DNA of 64,000 bases from Armigeres subalbatus (GCF_024139115.2 NC_085140.1:231634371-231698370), one strand, 5' to 3'. Positions 11,867-23,489 are shown, numbered from the stretch's first letter. The notes: generated by a model not told the origin, from the letters alone. Translations and numbers: made by a program.

Positions 11867-13957
11867 ACCTCGTTGCAGTATGTCTGCGCTCAAAACTCTC
11901 GACGGTGATCAACATGCGTCGGAGTCGTCCGCCGCGGCTTAACATTGGGCGGCTGCAAGACGGTAGACTAGCCCAAGATTACGCACAGCAGCTGGAAGTG
12001 GCACTCCCAACGGAAGAGCAGCTAGGCGCAGCATCTCTTGAAGATGGCTGGAGAGATATTCGATCCGCCATTGGAAGCACCGCAACCGCTGCACTAGGCA
12101 CGGTGGCTCCGGATCAGAGAAACGACTGGTATGACGGCGAATGTGAGCAGTTAGTTGAGGAGAAGAATGCAGCATGGGCGAGATTGCTGCAACACCGCAC
12201 GAGGGCGGCGCCAGCAGGAAGATCGAGACCGTGAGGAGACGGAGGAACTGTACCGCACTAATAACGCACGAAAGTTCTATGAGAAGTTGAACCGTTCACG
12301 TAAGGGCCACGTGCCACAGCCCGATATGTGTAAGAACATAGACGGGAACCTTCTTACAAACGAGCGTGAGGTGATCCAAAGGTAGCGGCAGCACTACGAA
12401 GAGCACCTGAATGGCGATATGGCAGACAACGGTGGCGGTATGGTAATGAACCTAGGAGTACGCGCACAGGACATGCGACTTCCGGCTCCGAATCTCCAGG
12501 AAATCCAGGAGGAGATCGGCCGGCTGAAAATCAACAAAGCCCCTGGAGTTGACCAACTACCAGGAGAGCTGTTTAAACATGGTGGTAAAGCACTGGCTAG
12601 AGCGTTGCACTGGGTGATTACCATGGTTTGGGAGGATGAGGTTCTGCCGCAGGAGTGGATGGAAGGTGTCGTGTAACCCATCTACAAAAAGGGCGATAAG
12701 CTGGATTGTAGCAACTACCGCGCAATCACATTGCTGAACGCCGCCTACAAGGTACTCTCCCAAATTTTATGCCGCCGACTAACACCAATTGCAAAAGAGT
12801 TCGTGGGGCAGTACCAGGCTGGATTTATGGGTGAACGCTCTACCACAGACCAGGTGTTCGCCATACGTCAGGTATTGCAGAAATGCCGAGAATACAACGT
12901 GCCCACACATCATCTATTTATCGCCTTTAAAGCCGCATATGATACAATCGATCGGGGCCAGCTATGGCAACTAATGCACGAAAACGGATTTCCGGATAAA
13001 CTGATACGGTTGATCAAGGCGACGATGGATCGGGTGATGTGCGTAGTTCGAGTTTCAGGGGCATTCTCGAGTCCCTTCGAAACGCGTAGAGGGTTACGGG
13101 AAGGTGATGGTCTTTCGTGTCTGCTATTAAACATCGCTTTGGAGGGAGTAATACGAAGGGCAGGGATTGACACGAGTGGTACGATTTTCACGAGGTCCGT
13201 CTAGTTATTTGGTTTCGCCGACGACATTGATATCATGGCACGTAACTTTGAGAGGATGGAGGAAGCCTACATCAGACTGAATAGCGAAGCTAAACGGATT
13301 GGACTAGTCATCAACACGTCGAAGACGAAGTACATGATAGGAAGAGGCTCAAGAGAGGTCAATGTATGCCACCCACCATGAGTTTCTATCGGTGGTGACG
13401 AAATCGAGGTGGTTGAAGAATTCGTGTACTTGGGCTCACTGGTGACCGCAGATAACGATACCAGCAGAGAAATTCGGAGGCGCATAGTGGCTGGAAATCA
13501 TACGTACTTTGGACTCCGCAAGACGCTCCGATCGAATAGAGTTCGCCGCCGTACCAAACTGACTATCTACAAAAAGCTTATAAGACCGGTAGTTCTCTAC
13601 GGACACGAGACCTGGAGGATGCTCGTGGAGGACCAATGTGCACTGGGAGTTTTCGAAAGGAAAGTGTTGCGTACCATCTTTGGTGGGGTGCAGATGGCGG
13701 ATGGTACGTGGAGGATGCGAATGAACCACGAGTTGCATCAGCTGTTGGGAGAACCATCCATCGTTCACACCGCGAAAATCGGAAGACTGCGGTGGGCCGG
13801 GCACGTAGCCAGAATGTCGGACAGTAATCCGGTGAAAATGGTTCTCGACAACGATCTGACGGGAACAAGAGGCGAGGTGGATCGATCAGGTGGAGGACGA
13901 TTTGCGGACCCTCCGAAGACTGCGTGGTTGGCGAAGTGCGGCCATGGACCGAGCTGA
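11867..13957 (+). pseudogene. RTE copy 1: reverse transcriptase and C-terminal region
   Basis: After the foreign repeat the element resumes in frame 1, then from about 12213 continues in a second frame to 13957. RT signatures are NKAPGVDQLPGELFKHGG (near 12535), NYRAITLL (near 12715), FIAFKAAYD (motif A, near 12920), GLREGDGLSCLL (near 13095) and FGFADDIDIM with the catalytic DD at about 13209-13238. In-frame stops interrupt it at 12383-12385, 12674-12676, 13202-13204 and about 13380. The C-terminal piece 13409-13957 keeps YLGSLVTADND and LRWAGHVARM, common to RTE proteins. The ORF cannot be translated through. Confidence 0.9.
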
Positions 13958-14017
13958 ATGGAGAAGTCTTTTGTGTGCAGCACAGGCCACTCCGGTCTTA
14001 GTCTGATAATAAATAAA

Positions 14018-14744
14018 TGGTTACTGGTTACTTGAGTGTACTTAATGTGGAATCGTCAATCCATCTGTGCGAAGGCATAATCAATCCCGTGACAGATCTT
14101 TGGTAAGCATTGTAAAGCCTTTTACATCACAATTTCCGTTATCGACCGTTTTAAACCCCGCAGTTTAGTTTCCGCATATTTACTTGGCGGTACACGTTGC
14201 CGGCTGAAAAGGAGCACTATGGGTCTCCGGGCATTATATAAAAAATATTGGAGCGATCATATAGCCTTTCAGTACACTTGGTGTACCTACATGAAAAAAA
14301 TCATCAACTCTTTCCGGAAAGCTCGCCTGGAGAGAGTCGCGCAGGTTGCCGAACCTATGGAACAGTGGAAAATAATGCCACTGCCCAGGACTGTGACTGA
14401 TGTTTGACGGGAAGAAGACCTGCCCTGAAGGAAGGTCGCGAACCCTAAAAAGGTGAAAACCAAGCAAACATAAGATCGTATACCATAGCGAATAAGTATA
14501 CAAAGGTCATATACACAGCAAATATTTTTTTAAATTCAACGAAGGTTAAAATTGCAGCTAGTCCCAACAAACGAATAAATACTCGATGTTCAATTAAATT
14601 TGATTGAATTTTGCAATTAAGCACGGCTTAAATTTATTTCGAATTAAAAGCACAGTAAGATCGAATCAATGTTACGTTTATTTGCAGGCTCCAAATATGT
14701 GCATGAAAATCCATTTAAAATACATATTTTTATCTGTGTACGCA
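14018..14744. other. Nothing recognised
   Basis: Short frames on both strands (14219-14407, 14234-14503, 14604-14819) overlap one another and show no domain. No repeat partner was found within the window. Confidence 0.35.
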
Positions 14745-15490
14745 CACTTATTCGCTATCATATGCGACTTTGTGTTGGCTGGAAAGAGCGATAGCGGAAT
14801 CGAAGGCGCCGGTGGTTAAGAAGGTGAGTGTCCGTAGAGAAAATGACATACTTCTCTCGAGCAACGCATTAAAAGAGTTATTGTGTCATATTAGAGTAGC
14901 TGTAACCAAATCTGCCAGAATTGTGCTACTCGGGTCGAATGATCGCAGCAGGAAGGACAGAGGTGAAGCAATTATCGTCAAAGCTCACGGTAGGAGCTAC
15001 GCCGAAGTCCTGGTGGCTATGTGGGAGATGAAAAGCTCACTGGCCTAGATGAGGATGTCAGCTGCACTTGTAGAACGCAGAATAATCCTCATTCTCATTC
15101 CAAGTATATCTGGCAGATTCCAGGAAGATATTGGATAAGGTCAAGTTGAAGATGGGCTGGTCCGTGTGGGCATAAACCAACAACCTCAAGCATGCTTTAA
15201 GTGCTTCGGTTTAAGCCACAACTCGTAGGACCATTACATCCTGATCGAAGTAAGCTGTGTCGAAGGTGTGAATCTGAAGGTCACAAAGCCCTGTCAGGAT
15301 GCACCGATGAGTTTGAACTGCCCCTCCGGTGTACACAACAAACACCCATCCGGTAGACATGCGTATCCGGCCGCGAAACGGGCTTACAACTAGCTCAGTT
15401 AAACCTCAACCATTGCGAAGCAGCAAATAGTTGGTCCATGAGAATGGCAGTTGAACTGCGGATAAGTCCAGAACAAGGAATTAGTTTCAT
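14745..15490 (+). pseudogene. R1-clade LINE: ORF1 zinc-knuckle region and start of ORF2
   Basis: ORF1-like features are the word SYAEVLVAMWEMKSSL near 14997 and two Cys-rich knuckles. One begins CFKCFGLSHNS near 15190, broken by a stop, and a second, CRRCESEGHKALSGC, near 15255 fits the CCHC pattern. These are the nucleic-acid-binding knuckles of R1/Jockey-type gag-like proteins. About 130 bp later QLAQLNLNHCEAA marks the N-terminus of ORF2, where the APE endonuclease starts in R1-clade elements. Frameshifts and stops show decay. The element continues after the MITE at 15531-15782. Confidence 0.8.
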
Positions 15491-15530
15491 CTCCTGATAA
15501 TGAAGGTTCGCTATAGTATTACTGTAGATA

Positions 15531-15782
15531 CACCCAACCGGTGGTTGTAAGATTTTCTAACAATTCTGTATAAGAATCTACCAAAACCTGTATAAGAATT
15601 GGGCATATGCGAAATTGTTAGATTCTTATACAAAAAATGTAAGAAAACCTTACAAAATTGTTAGATTCTTATACAATATTTGTTTAAGAATCTAACAATT
15701 TCGCATATGCCCAATTTTTATACAGATTTTGGTAGATTCTTATACAGAATTGTTTGAAAATCTAACAACCGCCGGTTGGGTG
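15531..15782. mobile_element. Hairpin MITE, near-perfect palindrome, TA target duplication
   Basis: Termini are CACCCAACCGG and CCGGTTGGGTG, flanked by TA at 15529-15530 and 15783-15784. The two halves are close to complete reverse complements, built from repeated GATTCTTATACA and GAAATTGTTAG words, so the transcript would fold into a ~120-bp stem. It interrupts the endonuclease region of the R1-clade LINE. A truncated relative lies at 36765-36920. TA duplications suggest mariner/Tc1-type mobilisation. Confidence 0.85.
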
Positions 15783-15785
15783 TAC

Positions 15786-16470
15786 GATAGAATGAGATAG
15801 ACTGCGATAGAAACTCTTGTAGCGAGACTAAATGGTTTGAAACCATAAGTTGTAGCAGGTTTCTTCAACGCGTAGGCAGTGGAGTGGGCCTCCCGGTTCA
15901 CTAATGTTAGGGCTAGAGTCTCTAGCGATACTAAGCGTAGCGATTCTAAACGAGGGCCAAGCGTCAACATTCAGAGGACTGCGTGGTGAGTCATGCGAGA
16001 TGGACGGTGGAGCCTGAATGTAGGGTTCACGAAGCGTTGTATTGTCAGCTATACCCCTAGCAGAACCACAAGGCGGGTCAGTAAAGCTGATCTAAGATGG
16101 CGTACCTCGCAGATAAACCCGGAACTTAGGTGGGAAATTCGGACTCTAGGCTTAGTGTGACGTAACAATCCCCAGGAATACTATGCCAACCGACAATCGC
16201 TAACCGGAGTACTGGTGGACGAGCGCGAACGCTGACCTTCACAGAATCTGTCTTATAGCTAAAAGAAGGTTGCGGCGTGCTAAAACCGACGCGGACTGGC
16301 TGGAAAGATGCCGGGGCTTCCAAACAGCGAGCAGAGCTCTGAATTTCGCTTTGAAGAGCTGTGAGGGATAACCAACGAAGGTTCGTCGAAGGTTTGCTCC
16401 CGAAGCATGACACATCGGACTGGCTAGTGACTAACGATGAGATTATCACCACTGCATTTCTAACCTGGTC
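15786..16470 (+). pseudogene. R1-clade LINE: APE endonuclease and linker, decayed
   Basis: Near 15850 the frame VVAGFFNA-AVEWASRFTN corresponds to the VVAGDFNAW motif of R1-clade endonucleases, with the catalytic Asp replaced by Phe and Trp replaced by a stop. WRTSQINPEL follows near 16098. Near 16280 comes the linker word TDADWLERCRGFQTASRAL, which in intact elements precedes the RT domain. Homology fades at about 16470, before the RT. Several stops are present. With 14745-15490 this forms one element split by the hairpin MITE. Confidence 0.75.
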
Positions 16471-16779
16471 CTTGAGCAAAACAATTTTAAATAATGTAGG
16501 GCTAAATTGGATTTTTTTCAATATTTTTGTTGGAAATTTGATTTATTTTGCTAGGTTATCCTAACAACAGTTTTTATTGAATTTGTTCTTTGTTTTTCGA
16601 TTATATCTATCATATTATATATAAAGTTGCTTTCTATGACAAAGTCTACATGCTCAGAAAGTATCATTGAATTCTTAGAGGGTACTGCCAGCTCTGAATA
16701 TGATTTGGCACGAAATGCGTTAATTGAAAACTATACTACTTATAAGTGTTCCAACTTTTTGATGAAATAAACTCATTTT

Positions 16780-16929
16780 TGAATTCGAATATCATGAGGC
16801 TAACACGATGATACTTTTATGCCAGGGAAGTCGAGACAATTTCCAATCCGAAAATTTTCTAGACCGACCAAGAATCGGTATGGTCTTGTTTTGTAGCCGC
16901 GCATATTACCGCACGGCAAGAGGAGGACC
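16780..16929 (-). mobile_element. Feilai-like tRNA SINE, 3'-truncated
   Basis: On the minus strand it starts near 16929 with CTTGCCGTGCGGTAATATGCG and continues through box-B-region words and GGATTGGAAATTGTCTCGAC to ATATCATGAGG. The terminal AAGAAG-tailed part is missing. The words are those of the Feilai copies at 28459, 55246 and 56334. Internal deletion near the B box makes it poorly transcribable. Confidence 0.8.
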
Positions 16930-17508
16930 TGAAAGGAAATGGTAAATTTTGTTTGTTCCATGACGGCTACTCTTGTTGGCGTTGATTATGGCACAAAAAG
17001 AATGAAAAGCGAAAACGAGCAAATTAACATTTCGCGGCGCAAAGTGGCGGGTCCCCATACAAATGCTGAACAAAGTCTAATGTGTTGGTCGAGTTTTGCA
17101 CCAAAGAACGCTGAATTTATTTTAAGTTTAGAATTGTTGTCCGGCATATGCTATGCTATACAAGTACTCGCGGAAGCCCATGGTAGCAGTAAAAACGTCC
17201 AAATTCTAACATTTAAAAAGGTTAATCTCTAGCTTTGGCGCAGCTAGGCGCAATCCACCACACTAACCACCGGAAAGTGGACAAAACTAGAATTTTGTTC
17301 ATGATACAAGGTCGTTCCGAATCCTTCCCAAAAAAAGTTTAGATAAATTTCATTTTACCATACATATTTATTAGGGAGACGCTTTACAGCATCAACTTCA
17401 ACAAGCCATCGAAAATTAAACTTACAAGCTACAATCATAAATTTTTTGAACTAGCGGCGTTGGAAAAAGAGTGCAAATAGTTCTTTCATTAGACCTTTTT
17501 CTTTCCTA
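16930..17508. other. Nothing recognised
   Basis: A 97-codon open frame at 16939-17232 has no recognisable domain, lacks obvious splice or promoter context and is flanked by repeats. I do not call it a gene. Confidence 0.35.
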
Positions 17509-17620
17509 CTTCAGAGAAAGATTTTCAGGCTTGACAAAATCAATACAATGTCAACACACTTTGGACAAGATTAAATACTAGTGTTTTGATTTTGTCAAGG
17601 CCGAAAAGCCATCTCTGAAG
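17509..17620. repeat. Short foldback, CTTCAGAGA termini
   Basis: Arms of about 34 bp pair: CTTCAGAGAAAG...TTGACAAAATCA at 17510-17543 with TGATTTTGTCAA...TCTCTGAAG at 17587-17620. The 43-bp loop is AT-rich. It is probably a small inverted-repeat transposon remnant; no target duplication was identified. Confidence 0.6.
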
Positions 17621-19620
17621 CAATAAATTACGTCGAAAGTAATATTTTTTTCTTTCCCGCAAAACAATTTCTCGGTGGAAATTTACGTGAGTGATCATCC
17701 TCTGTCGTAAAACTGGGAATTACGACTCCTGTATTGAGTAACAAACTAATAAGCAATAAGAAATTCCATTTGAATCATTAGCTTACAGACAAATACGATA
17801 GCCCATATCAAACATCGATTAATTCGTTTAAACACAATCACCAGTGTTCCATCATCCTGCCTTCTATCTCTGTTCACCATCGGTAGCCATCAACCCCAGT
17901 AAGCGCCATTTCCTGTACCAATCCCGTAATAACAACGACGAGCCGAAAGGTTACGCGGTTAAGTTCTCCTTTCAGCTGTCATCGTAAACGTTAATTTATG
18001 ACTTATGAAAATGAAAATATAATACCAAAAACAAGATTTACGCTGGTCGTGAAACAGCTTGAACATGTGAGATCCCATGTGCAGACATGGAGCGAAACGA
18101 ATGCGGTGTGTGGTGCAAGTTGCCATGGCGAGACTACGGGTCCGGCCTACTACTAAGTTGGCTTAACTCTGACTGCAGCGGCACCAAAATATGAAGAAAA
18201 AAAAACCCGCCTGCTTTGACACGATCTCCTTTGAGTATCGATACTTTCGGTTGCATGTACCAAACCCGTACTCATGGCCCCCGGTGCACTTTGAATCAGC
18301 AGGTGGACAAAAGTTCATGTACATATGGTAAACACTTAAGTATACTTTGTATCATACTTATTGCGAATACAAACGGAACGTATTTCATTCCTTACTTTTG
18401 AGTTGAGATATACAGATACAGATGCTGTAATTATTTAGTAGACTTTAACAACTACACAACTAACTATTTCTAATTCAATATTATCAGAAAGTGCTTTTGC
18501 CAATATTATTGATACGCATTGCGTGTGTTACTTCGACCTCTCTAATGTAATATACGTACACATAATTTTTTTTAATGCGCCAAAAAGGCACCATCGATAA
18601 GAAATCATACAACATTTTCATTCGTAGTTCCGAATTGAGAAATGAAACATTTTTTAAACGGAATGGAACTCGGCCCTTATGAAAAATGGGCGTACCTGTT
18701 GTTCACACAGTATTCTCCCACAGTGCGACGACACGGCCAACTGAATTGACTTACTGCATCGTATCGTGATCGTGGTTTAAATTGGATGCTAATTAATTCA
18801 GCGCTGCGTTGTGTATGGCTGCCCACCAAGTGAAGCATAAACCCTGTTCGACTAACAGCGTTGGTATCAGTATCCACTTATAATGATCATAAAAATCTAG
18901 TTACGTTAATTGACACATTTTGATTGATACGTTTCGTGTGTAATTCAATTAATGTGCGGACTAGCAGCTATGCCTTTAGCTTTTTTTTCCTCGCTTTCGG
19001 TTCCTAGATCGGCTGTCATTAAATGGCATCCAGGCAATCGAACGAGAAACACACCGAGGCTGTCCATTTCGTGCTTATGTGTGGATATGCTCCGAACGTT
19101 GATTGACATCACGTTTCACAAGCTTTATTTTCTAGCTGTGGCTTGTCACTGTCGACTCGACGAACCACTTTCAAGCGGTAGCACACGTATCGCTCATTTA
19201 TGGCATGTAACTATGATGACGATTATATCGCGCGGCTTGTTTTATACCCTAATTTGCCACTAAGTATCATAAGCGTAATGTGTTTAGCCATAATTCACAG
19301 TACGATTCTCGCGAAAAGATTGAATTGCTTTTATATATGGAAAATCGATGAATACAGTGACATGATGTGTGGTGCTTTTGCCAGTAGCTTATAGGTAATA
19401 CTGTTTAAAAATGTTTATTACATACACTTACATATTTATACCGCTTTAGATAGGGTAATTGTTCTAATTATTCATCTCATAGATATCATATCATTCACAT
19501 AAATAAATGACAAACAATTTGTTAAACTGATCGTATACAATTGTTAAGCAGCTTGCATTTTTTAATGAAGCATTTCATAACCTTGTATCTTTAATAGAAA
19601 GATTCATTAATTACGCAACC
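17621..19620. other. Single-copy non-coding DNA
   Basis: The stretch holds only short overlapping open frames (for example 18952-19263) without protein features. Complex, moderately GC-rich segments at 17800-18150 and 18680-19260 contain TAATTAA and ATTTATGG-like words and lack repeats. Regulatory DNA is possible but unproven. Confidence 0.4.
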
Positions 19621-21499
19621 CAACCCAAGCCCAAGTCCTGGTGTTAGGTGGGACGCTAAACAGCCCTGACGCGATGGCCCTCCGACGAGACAGGAGGTTT
19701 GCGCAGGTCCAATAAGCCGCCTTTAAAAACAACTATTACGAACGACATAGAAGATAATACGACTCGATACAATCGGCAACGACCTAGGCGGCGAATAAAA
19801 GATCACGATTGGAAGCTTGGAACATGGAACTGCAAGTCGCTAGGCTTCGCAGGTTGCGACAGGATAATCTACGATGAATTACATCCCCGCAACTTTGAAG
19901 TCGTTGCGCTGCAGGAAATCTGCTGGACAGGACAGAAAGTGTGGAAAAGCGGGCATCGAGCGGCTACCTTCTACCAAAGCTGTGGCACCACCAACGAGCT
20001 GGGAACCGGCTTCATAGTGCTGGGAAAGATGCGCCAACGCATGATTGGGTGGCAGCCAATCAACGCAAGGATGTGCAAGCTGAGGATAAAAGGCCGTTTC
20101 TTCAACTATAGCATCATCAACGTGCACTGCCCACACAAAGGGAGATCCGACGACGAGAAAGAAGCGTTCTATGCGCAGCTGGAGCAGACATACGATGGAT
20201 GCCCACTGCGGGACGTCAAAATCGTCATCGGTGACATGAACGCTCAGGTAGGAAGGGAGGAAATGTATAGACCGGTCATCGGACCGGATAGTCTACATAC
20301 CGTATCGAACGACAACGGCCAACGATGCATAAACTTTGCAGCCTCCCGCGGAATGGTAGTCCGAAGCACTTTCTTCCCCCGCAAGAATATTCACAAGGCC
20401 ACATGGAAATCACCTAATCAAGTAACGGAAAACCAAATCGACCACGTTCTAATCGACGGTAAATTCTTCTCCGACATCACGAACGTACGCACTTACCGCA
20501 GTGCGAATATTTAATCCGACCACTACCTCGTTGCAGTATGTCTGCGCTCAAAACTCTCGACGGTGATCAACACGCGTCGGAGTCGTCCGCCGCGGCTAAA
20601 CATTGAGCGGCTGCAAGACGGTAGACTAGCCCAAGACTACGCGCAGCAGCTTGAAGCGGCACTCCCAACGGAAGAGCAGGCAAAGCATCTCTTGAAGATG
20701 GCTGGAGAGATATTCGATCCGCCATTGGAAGCACCGCAACCGCCGCACTAGGCACGGTGGCTCCGGATCAGAGAAACGACTGGTATGACGGCGAATGTGA
20801 GCAGTTAGTTGAGGAGAAGAATGCAGCATGGGCGAGATTGCTGCAGCACCGCACGAGGACGAACGAGGCACGATACAAACGGGCGCGGAACAGACAAAAC
20901 TCGATTTTCCGGAGGAAAAAGCGCCAGCAGGAAGATCGAGACCGTGAAGAGACGGAGGAACTGTACCGCGCTAATAACGCACAAAAGCTCTATGAGAAGT
21001 TAAACCGTTCACGCAAGAGCCACGTGCCACAGCCTGATATGTGTAAGGACATAAACGGGAACCTTCTTACGAACGAGCGTGAGGTGATCCAAAGGTGGCG
21101 GCAGCACTACGAAGAGCACCTGAATGGCGATGTGGCAGACGAAGATGGCGGTATGGTGATGGACCTGGGAGAACGCGCGCAGGACATAATTCTACCGGCT
21201 CCGGATCTCCAGGAAATCCAGGAGGAGATTGGCCGGCTGAAGAACAACAAAGCCCCTGGAGTTGACCAACTACCAGGAGAGCTGTTTAAACACGGTGGTG
21301 AAGCACTGGCTAGAGCGCTGCACTGGGTGATTACCAAGGTTTGGGAGGATGAGGTTCTGCCGCAGGAGTGGATGGAAGGTGTGCAGTACCAGGTGGGATT
21401 TGTGGGTGAACGGTACGTGGAGGAGGCGAATGAACCACGAGTTGCATCAGCTGTTGGGAGAACCATCCATCGTTCACACCGCGAAAATCGGAAGACTGC
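19621..21499 (+). mobile_element. RTE-clade LINE, copy 2, RT core deleted
   Basis: It begins with the same leader as copy 1 (AGCCCAAGTCCTGGTG at 19628) and carries a full endonuclease. It ends near GAAGACTGCC at 21499 without the normal 3' end. Two internal deletions are visible against copy 1. After ATGGAAGGTGT at 21370 it jumps to GCAGTACCAGG, and after GGGTGAACGG at 21413 it jumps to TACGTGGAGGA. Motif A, the catalytic DD box and most of the RT are gone. It is defective but shows what copy 1 has lost. Confidence 0.9.
19699..20514 (+). pseudogene. RTE copy 2: APE-type endonuclease domain
   Basis: The 271-codon frame contains the complete endonuclease. KLGTWNCKSLGFAG opens the domain. Then come VVALQEICW (metal-binding Glu), NVHCPHKG, VIGDMNAQVGR (the GD-x-N catalytic motif) and NQIDHVLIDGK (the DHxL-type end with catalytic His). 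In genomes such domains are often mislabelled craniofacial development protein 2. The frame ends at a TAA in ...SANI, where copy 3 has GAA (29964-29966), so a nonsense change separates it from the RT part. The frame begins at TTG; the true start is uncertain. It nicks DNA to prime reverse transcription. Confidence 0.9.
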
Positions 21500-21548
21500 C
21501 ATCCCCGCCTTCTTCTCTTCCACAAACTTGGCAGATTGGAACACCTAG
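20515..21548 (+). pseudogene. RTE copy 2: linker and residual RT, frameshifted and deleted
   Basis: After the TAA the same frame continues (HYLVAVCLRSKLSTV) to about 20680. There a 4-bp loss against copy 1 (GAGCAGGCAAAGC versus GAGCAGCTAGGCGC) shifts it. The frame 20757-21548 then carries a basic linker and NKAPGVDQLPGELFKHGG. It next runs across two deletion joints into NEPRVASAVGRTIHRS, which is out of the original frame. No catalytic Asp box remains. Confidence 0.85.
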
Positions 21549-22539
21549 TACTGTATTCATCTTGGCCACGCTCATCTTTACTTGGTAACGCCCATCCCCG
21601 ACTTGGCGACGCCCTCATAAGATCTACTGAGTCGGTGGTTGGGTAGGGTTAGGTAGGCCATGGAGGTTAGCCTCAAGCTGGCAACTCGCCCCATTGCATA
21701 TGTTGTTCATGTGTTTAAAATTTAAGCTCTTGCCAGCTGGCTGCCGTACGTGTCTATAGTAATATCTATTCTACAGGGGCGGCTCGAAACCTCACTTTCT
21801 ATCTGTGCACTGACCCAAAAAATGAAAATTTAGATACCCATTTTGGCAGCCACAATAAAAAATAAAATTATGAGAGTCGTTTAAACTAATCAAAATCTAG
21901 TTATTCTATGCATAAACGTACACCAATTTCTTAAATGTAAGTCAGCCGAAACGAAAATTCCGAATCTCCGATCACCGCGGGATACGGTAGCCGGCCGGGT
22001 CCAATTTTGGAACATCGGACGCTGCGGGAGGACCACTTTCCACATACTGGAAAATACGCGTCACCAGCCGACCAGGATCGACGTCAAACCACGCGGGAAC
22101 CACCAACAATCGTAGAAACTTGGGGCGCCGTGGTCGCATCAGGCCTATTTTTACTGAACCTGGTCCCCGACGCACTGGACAAGTTTCACTCGCCGGACAC
22201 TAAAAAAATGGCAGGTCACTTTTTGATCGAAAGTCCACTAAAACTGACTACCAACCGAATCACCAGCCGAAAATTGAAAAGCACGACAAAAAAGGGAAAA
22301 ACGTCCGAACTAGAATCTTGCTTGATTTAAACTCCGCTCTACTTAAAGTATTGAAGGCTTAACCAATAAACAGTTCGGGTCCGAAAAAACTATCTATGAT
22401 CTAAACCGTACTTGCCGTTACAGATGCGGCAAAAATAGCACGTGGGTTGAATAGGCGTTGCGGCAAGAAATAGTACTGATTACGCTCGACGTTAAAATGC
22501 ATTACACTGTCTGACGTTAAAATGCACTCCCAGACTGTC
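21500..22539. other. Unassigned stretch with one anonymous ORF
   Basis: A 107-codon open frame at 22007-22330 starts with MEHRTLREDHF, is rich in Lys/Thr/Arg and is followed at 22362 by CCAATAAACA, a possible polyadenylation signal. I recognise no family. Near 21774 CAGGGGCGGCTCG looks like one end of a hAT-type element, but I find no partner end. Otherwise nothing is supported. Confidence 0.3.
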
Positions 22540-22796
22540 TGTGCAAGATCCTGGAGCTACTCAGAACCGAATATTGTTGTACGGGACCACCTCTGGTCGA
22601 TAATCGTTTAAGGTCACAGCGGATGTTCCACAGAAATCAATCCTTGGACCAGTACTGTGGAATATCATGTACGATAGAGTATTACGTCTAAAGCTACCAG
22701 CTAGCGTGATCATCAAAATGGGTATGCGAACCACGTAATGCTCGAGGACAATACTCTTGAGGAAATTGACCTCAAATCTTATCTTAATATGTGATC
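22540..22796 (+). pseudogene. R1-clade LINE reverse transcriptase fragment
   Basis: Bases 22624-22680 encode VPQKSILGPVLWNIMYDRV, matching the GVPQGSxLGPxLWN motif between RT motifs A and C of R1-clade LINEs. The catalytic F/Y-ADD box that should follow is lost or out of frame. No zinc-knuckle or endonuclease lies beside it. It may derive from the same family as 14745-16470. Confidence 0.65.
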
Positions 22797-22819
22797 AGAA
22801 CAGAGGAAAACTGGTAGAC

Positions 22820-22993
22820 GTGCTCGGTGGTCTAGTGGCTACCGCTTCTGCCTTATAAGCAGGAGATCGTGGGTTCAATTCCAGGCTCGTCCCTTTCCTA
22901 CTTTGTATTTCTATCTTAGTTCTTTCTGTGTTTCACGTTCTACCAGAACGATTCCTACTGTTAAACCTTTAACACTAACAATCCAAAAAAAAA
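22820..22993 (+). mobile_element. tRNA-derived SINE, short poly(A) form
   Basis: A tRNA-like head with box A TGGTCTAGTGG (about 22833) and box B GGTTCAATTCC (about 22873) matches Pol III consensus. The region between reads CTTCTGCCTTATAAGCAGG. Downstream TTCCTACTTTGTAT and GTTCTACCAGAACG match the body of the 625-bp SINE at 6198-6822, so they share a family. This copy is only ~175 bp and ends in nine A residues. No clear target duplication was found. Confidence 0.8.
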
Positions 22994-23489
22994 CCTCCCG
23001 TGGCACCTATGAGAGGTCGTAGAGTTCATTGTTCAGAGTGCATTGCTTCCATCTAAGATATAGCGATTAGTCCCAAATCAATATCTGTGGTAACGGATGA
23101 AAGTGTTGCTACTCTCATACAATAGTCTTGGCTTGTACCATCTACGAACTTGTGCGAAATGCTCAATGCTAATGCTAGAACAGAGGAAAACTGGTTCATC
23201 TCGAAGAAACTCTCGAAGGCACACGACGAAGATTTTGTGGTACACAACCGGCATGGATTGCAGCAAGCAAAGATCAAATTTAAGACTGGCATTGTCATAT
23301 GACTTTTGCTTTATTATTGGTTTTCCAATCAAGCACTCAAATGAGTGTTATAATGAATATTATGTTGGAGGCGCCGGTTGTTGAGTGGTTAGCATGACTG
23401 CATGGCTTGGTTTTAATCCCAGTCGACAACGTTGGTAATATCTAAGACGAAAAAATGTCTGGTCACGCTTTCTCTCGCATCGGGGAAGG
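22994..23489. other. Unassigned, with a weak tRNA-like segment
   Basis: Near 23370-23430 the words TTGAGTGGTTAGC and GGTTTTAATCCC resemble degenerate Pol III boxes and may be another SINE head. A 19-bp word, AGAACAGAGGAAAACTGGT, occurs at about 22797 and again near 23178, suggesting a small duplication around the SINE. No gene is seen. Confidence 0.35.

Larger units (their letters stand above)
10700..14017 (+). mobile_element. RTE-clade (JAM1-type) LINE, copy 1, decayed
   Basis: This stretch carries a GC-rich 5' region, the start of the endonuclease, an RT domain, the C-terminal region and a 3' end with AATAAATAAATGG at about 14006. The span of ~3.3 kb is close to a full RTE element. Bases 10883-11180 match copy 2 (19621-19915) almost perfectly, then break. 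A foreign repeat occupies 11181-11866 and element sequence resumes at CCTCGTTGCAG. The 3' half has a ~60-bp deletion near 12208 relative to copy 2, a frameshift there and several stops. The element is dead. RTEs move by endonuclease nicking and target-primed reverse transcription. Confidence 0.9.

Noticed and set aside
21774..21830. hAT element starting CAGGGGCGGCTCG
   Set aside because: Only one plausible end was found; no inverted partner or 8-bp duplication could be located.
22820..22890. A genuine tRNA gene
   Set aside because: Boxes A and B are good, but the acceptor stem does not pair and the sequence continues into a SINE body with a poly(A) tail.
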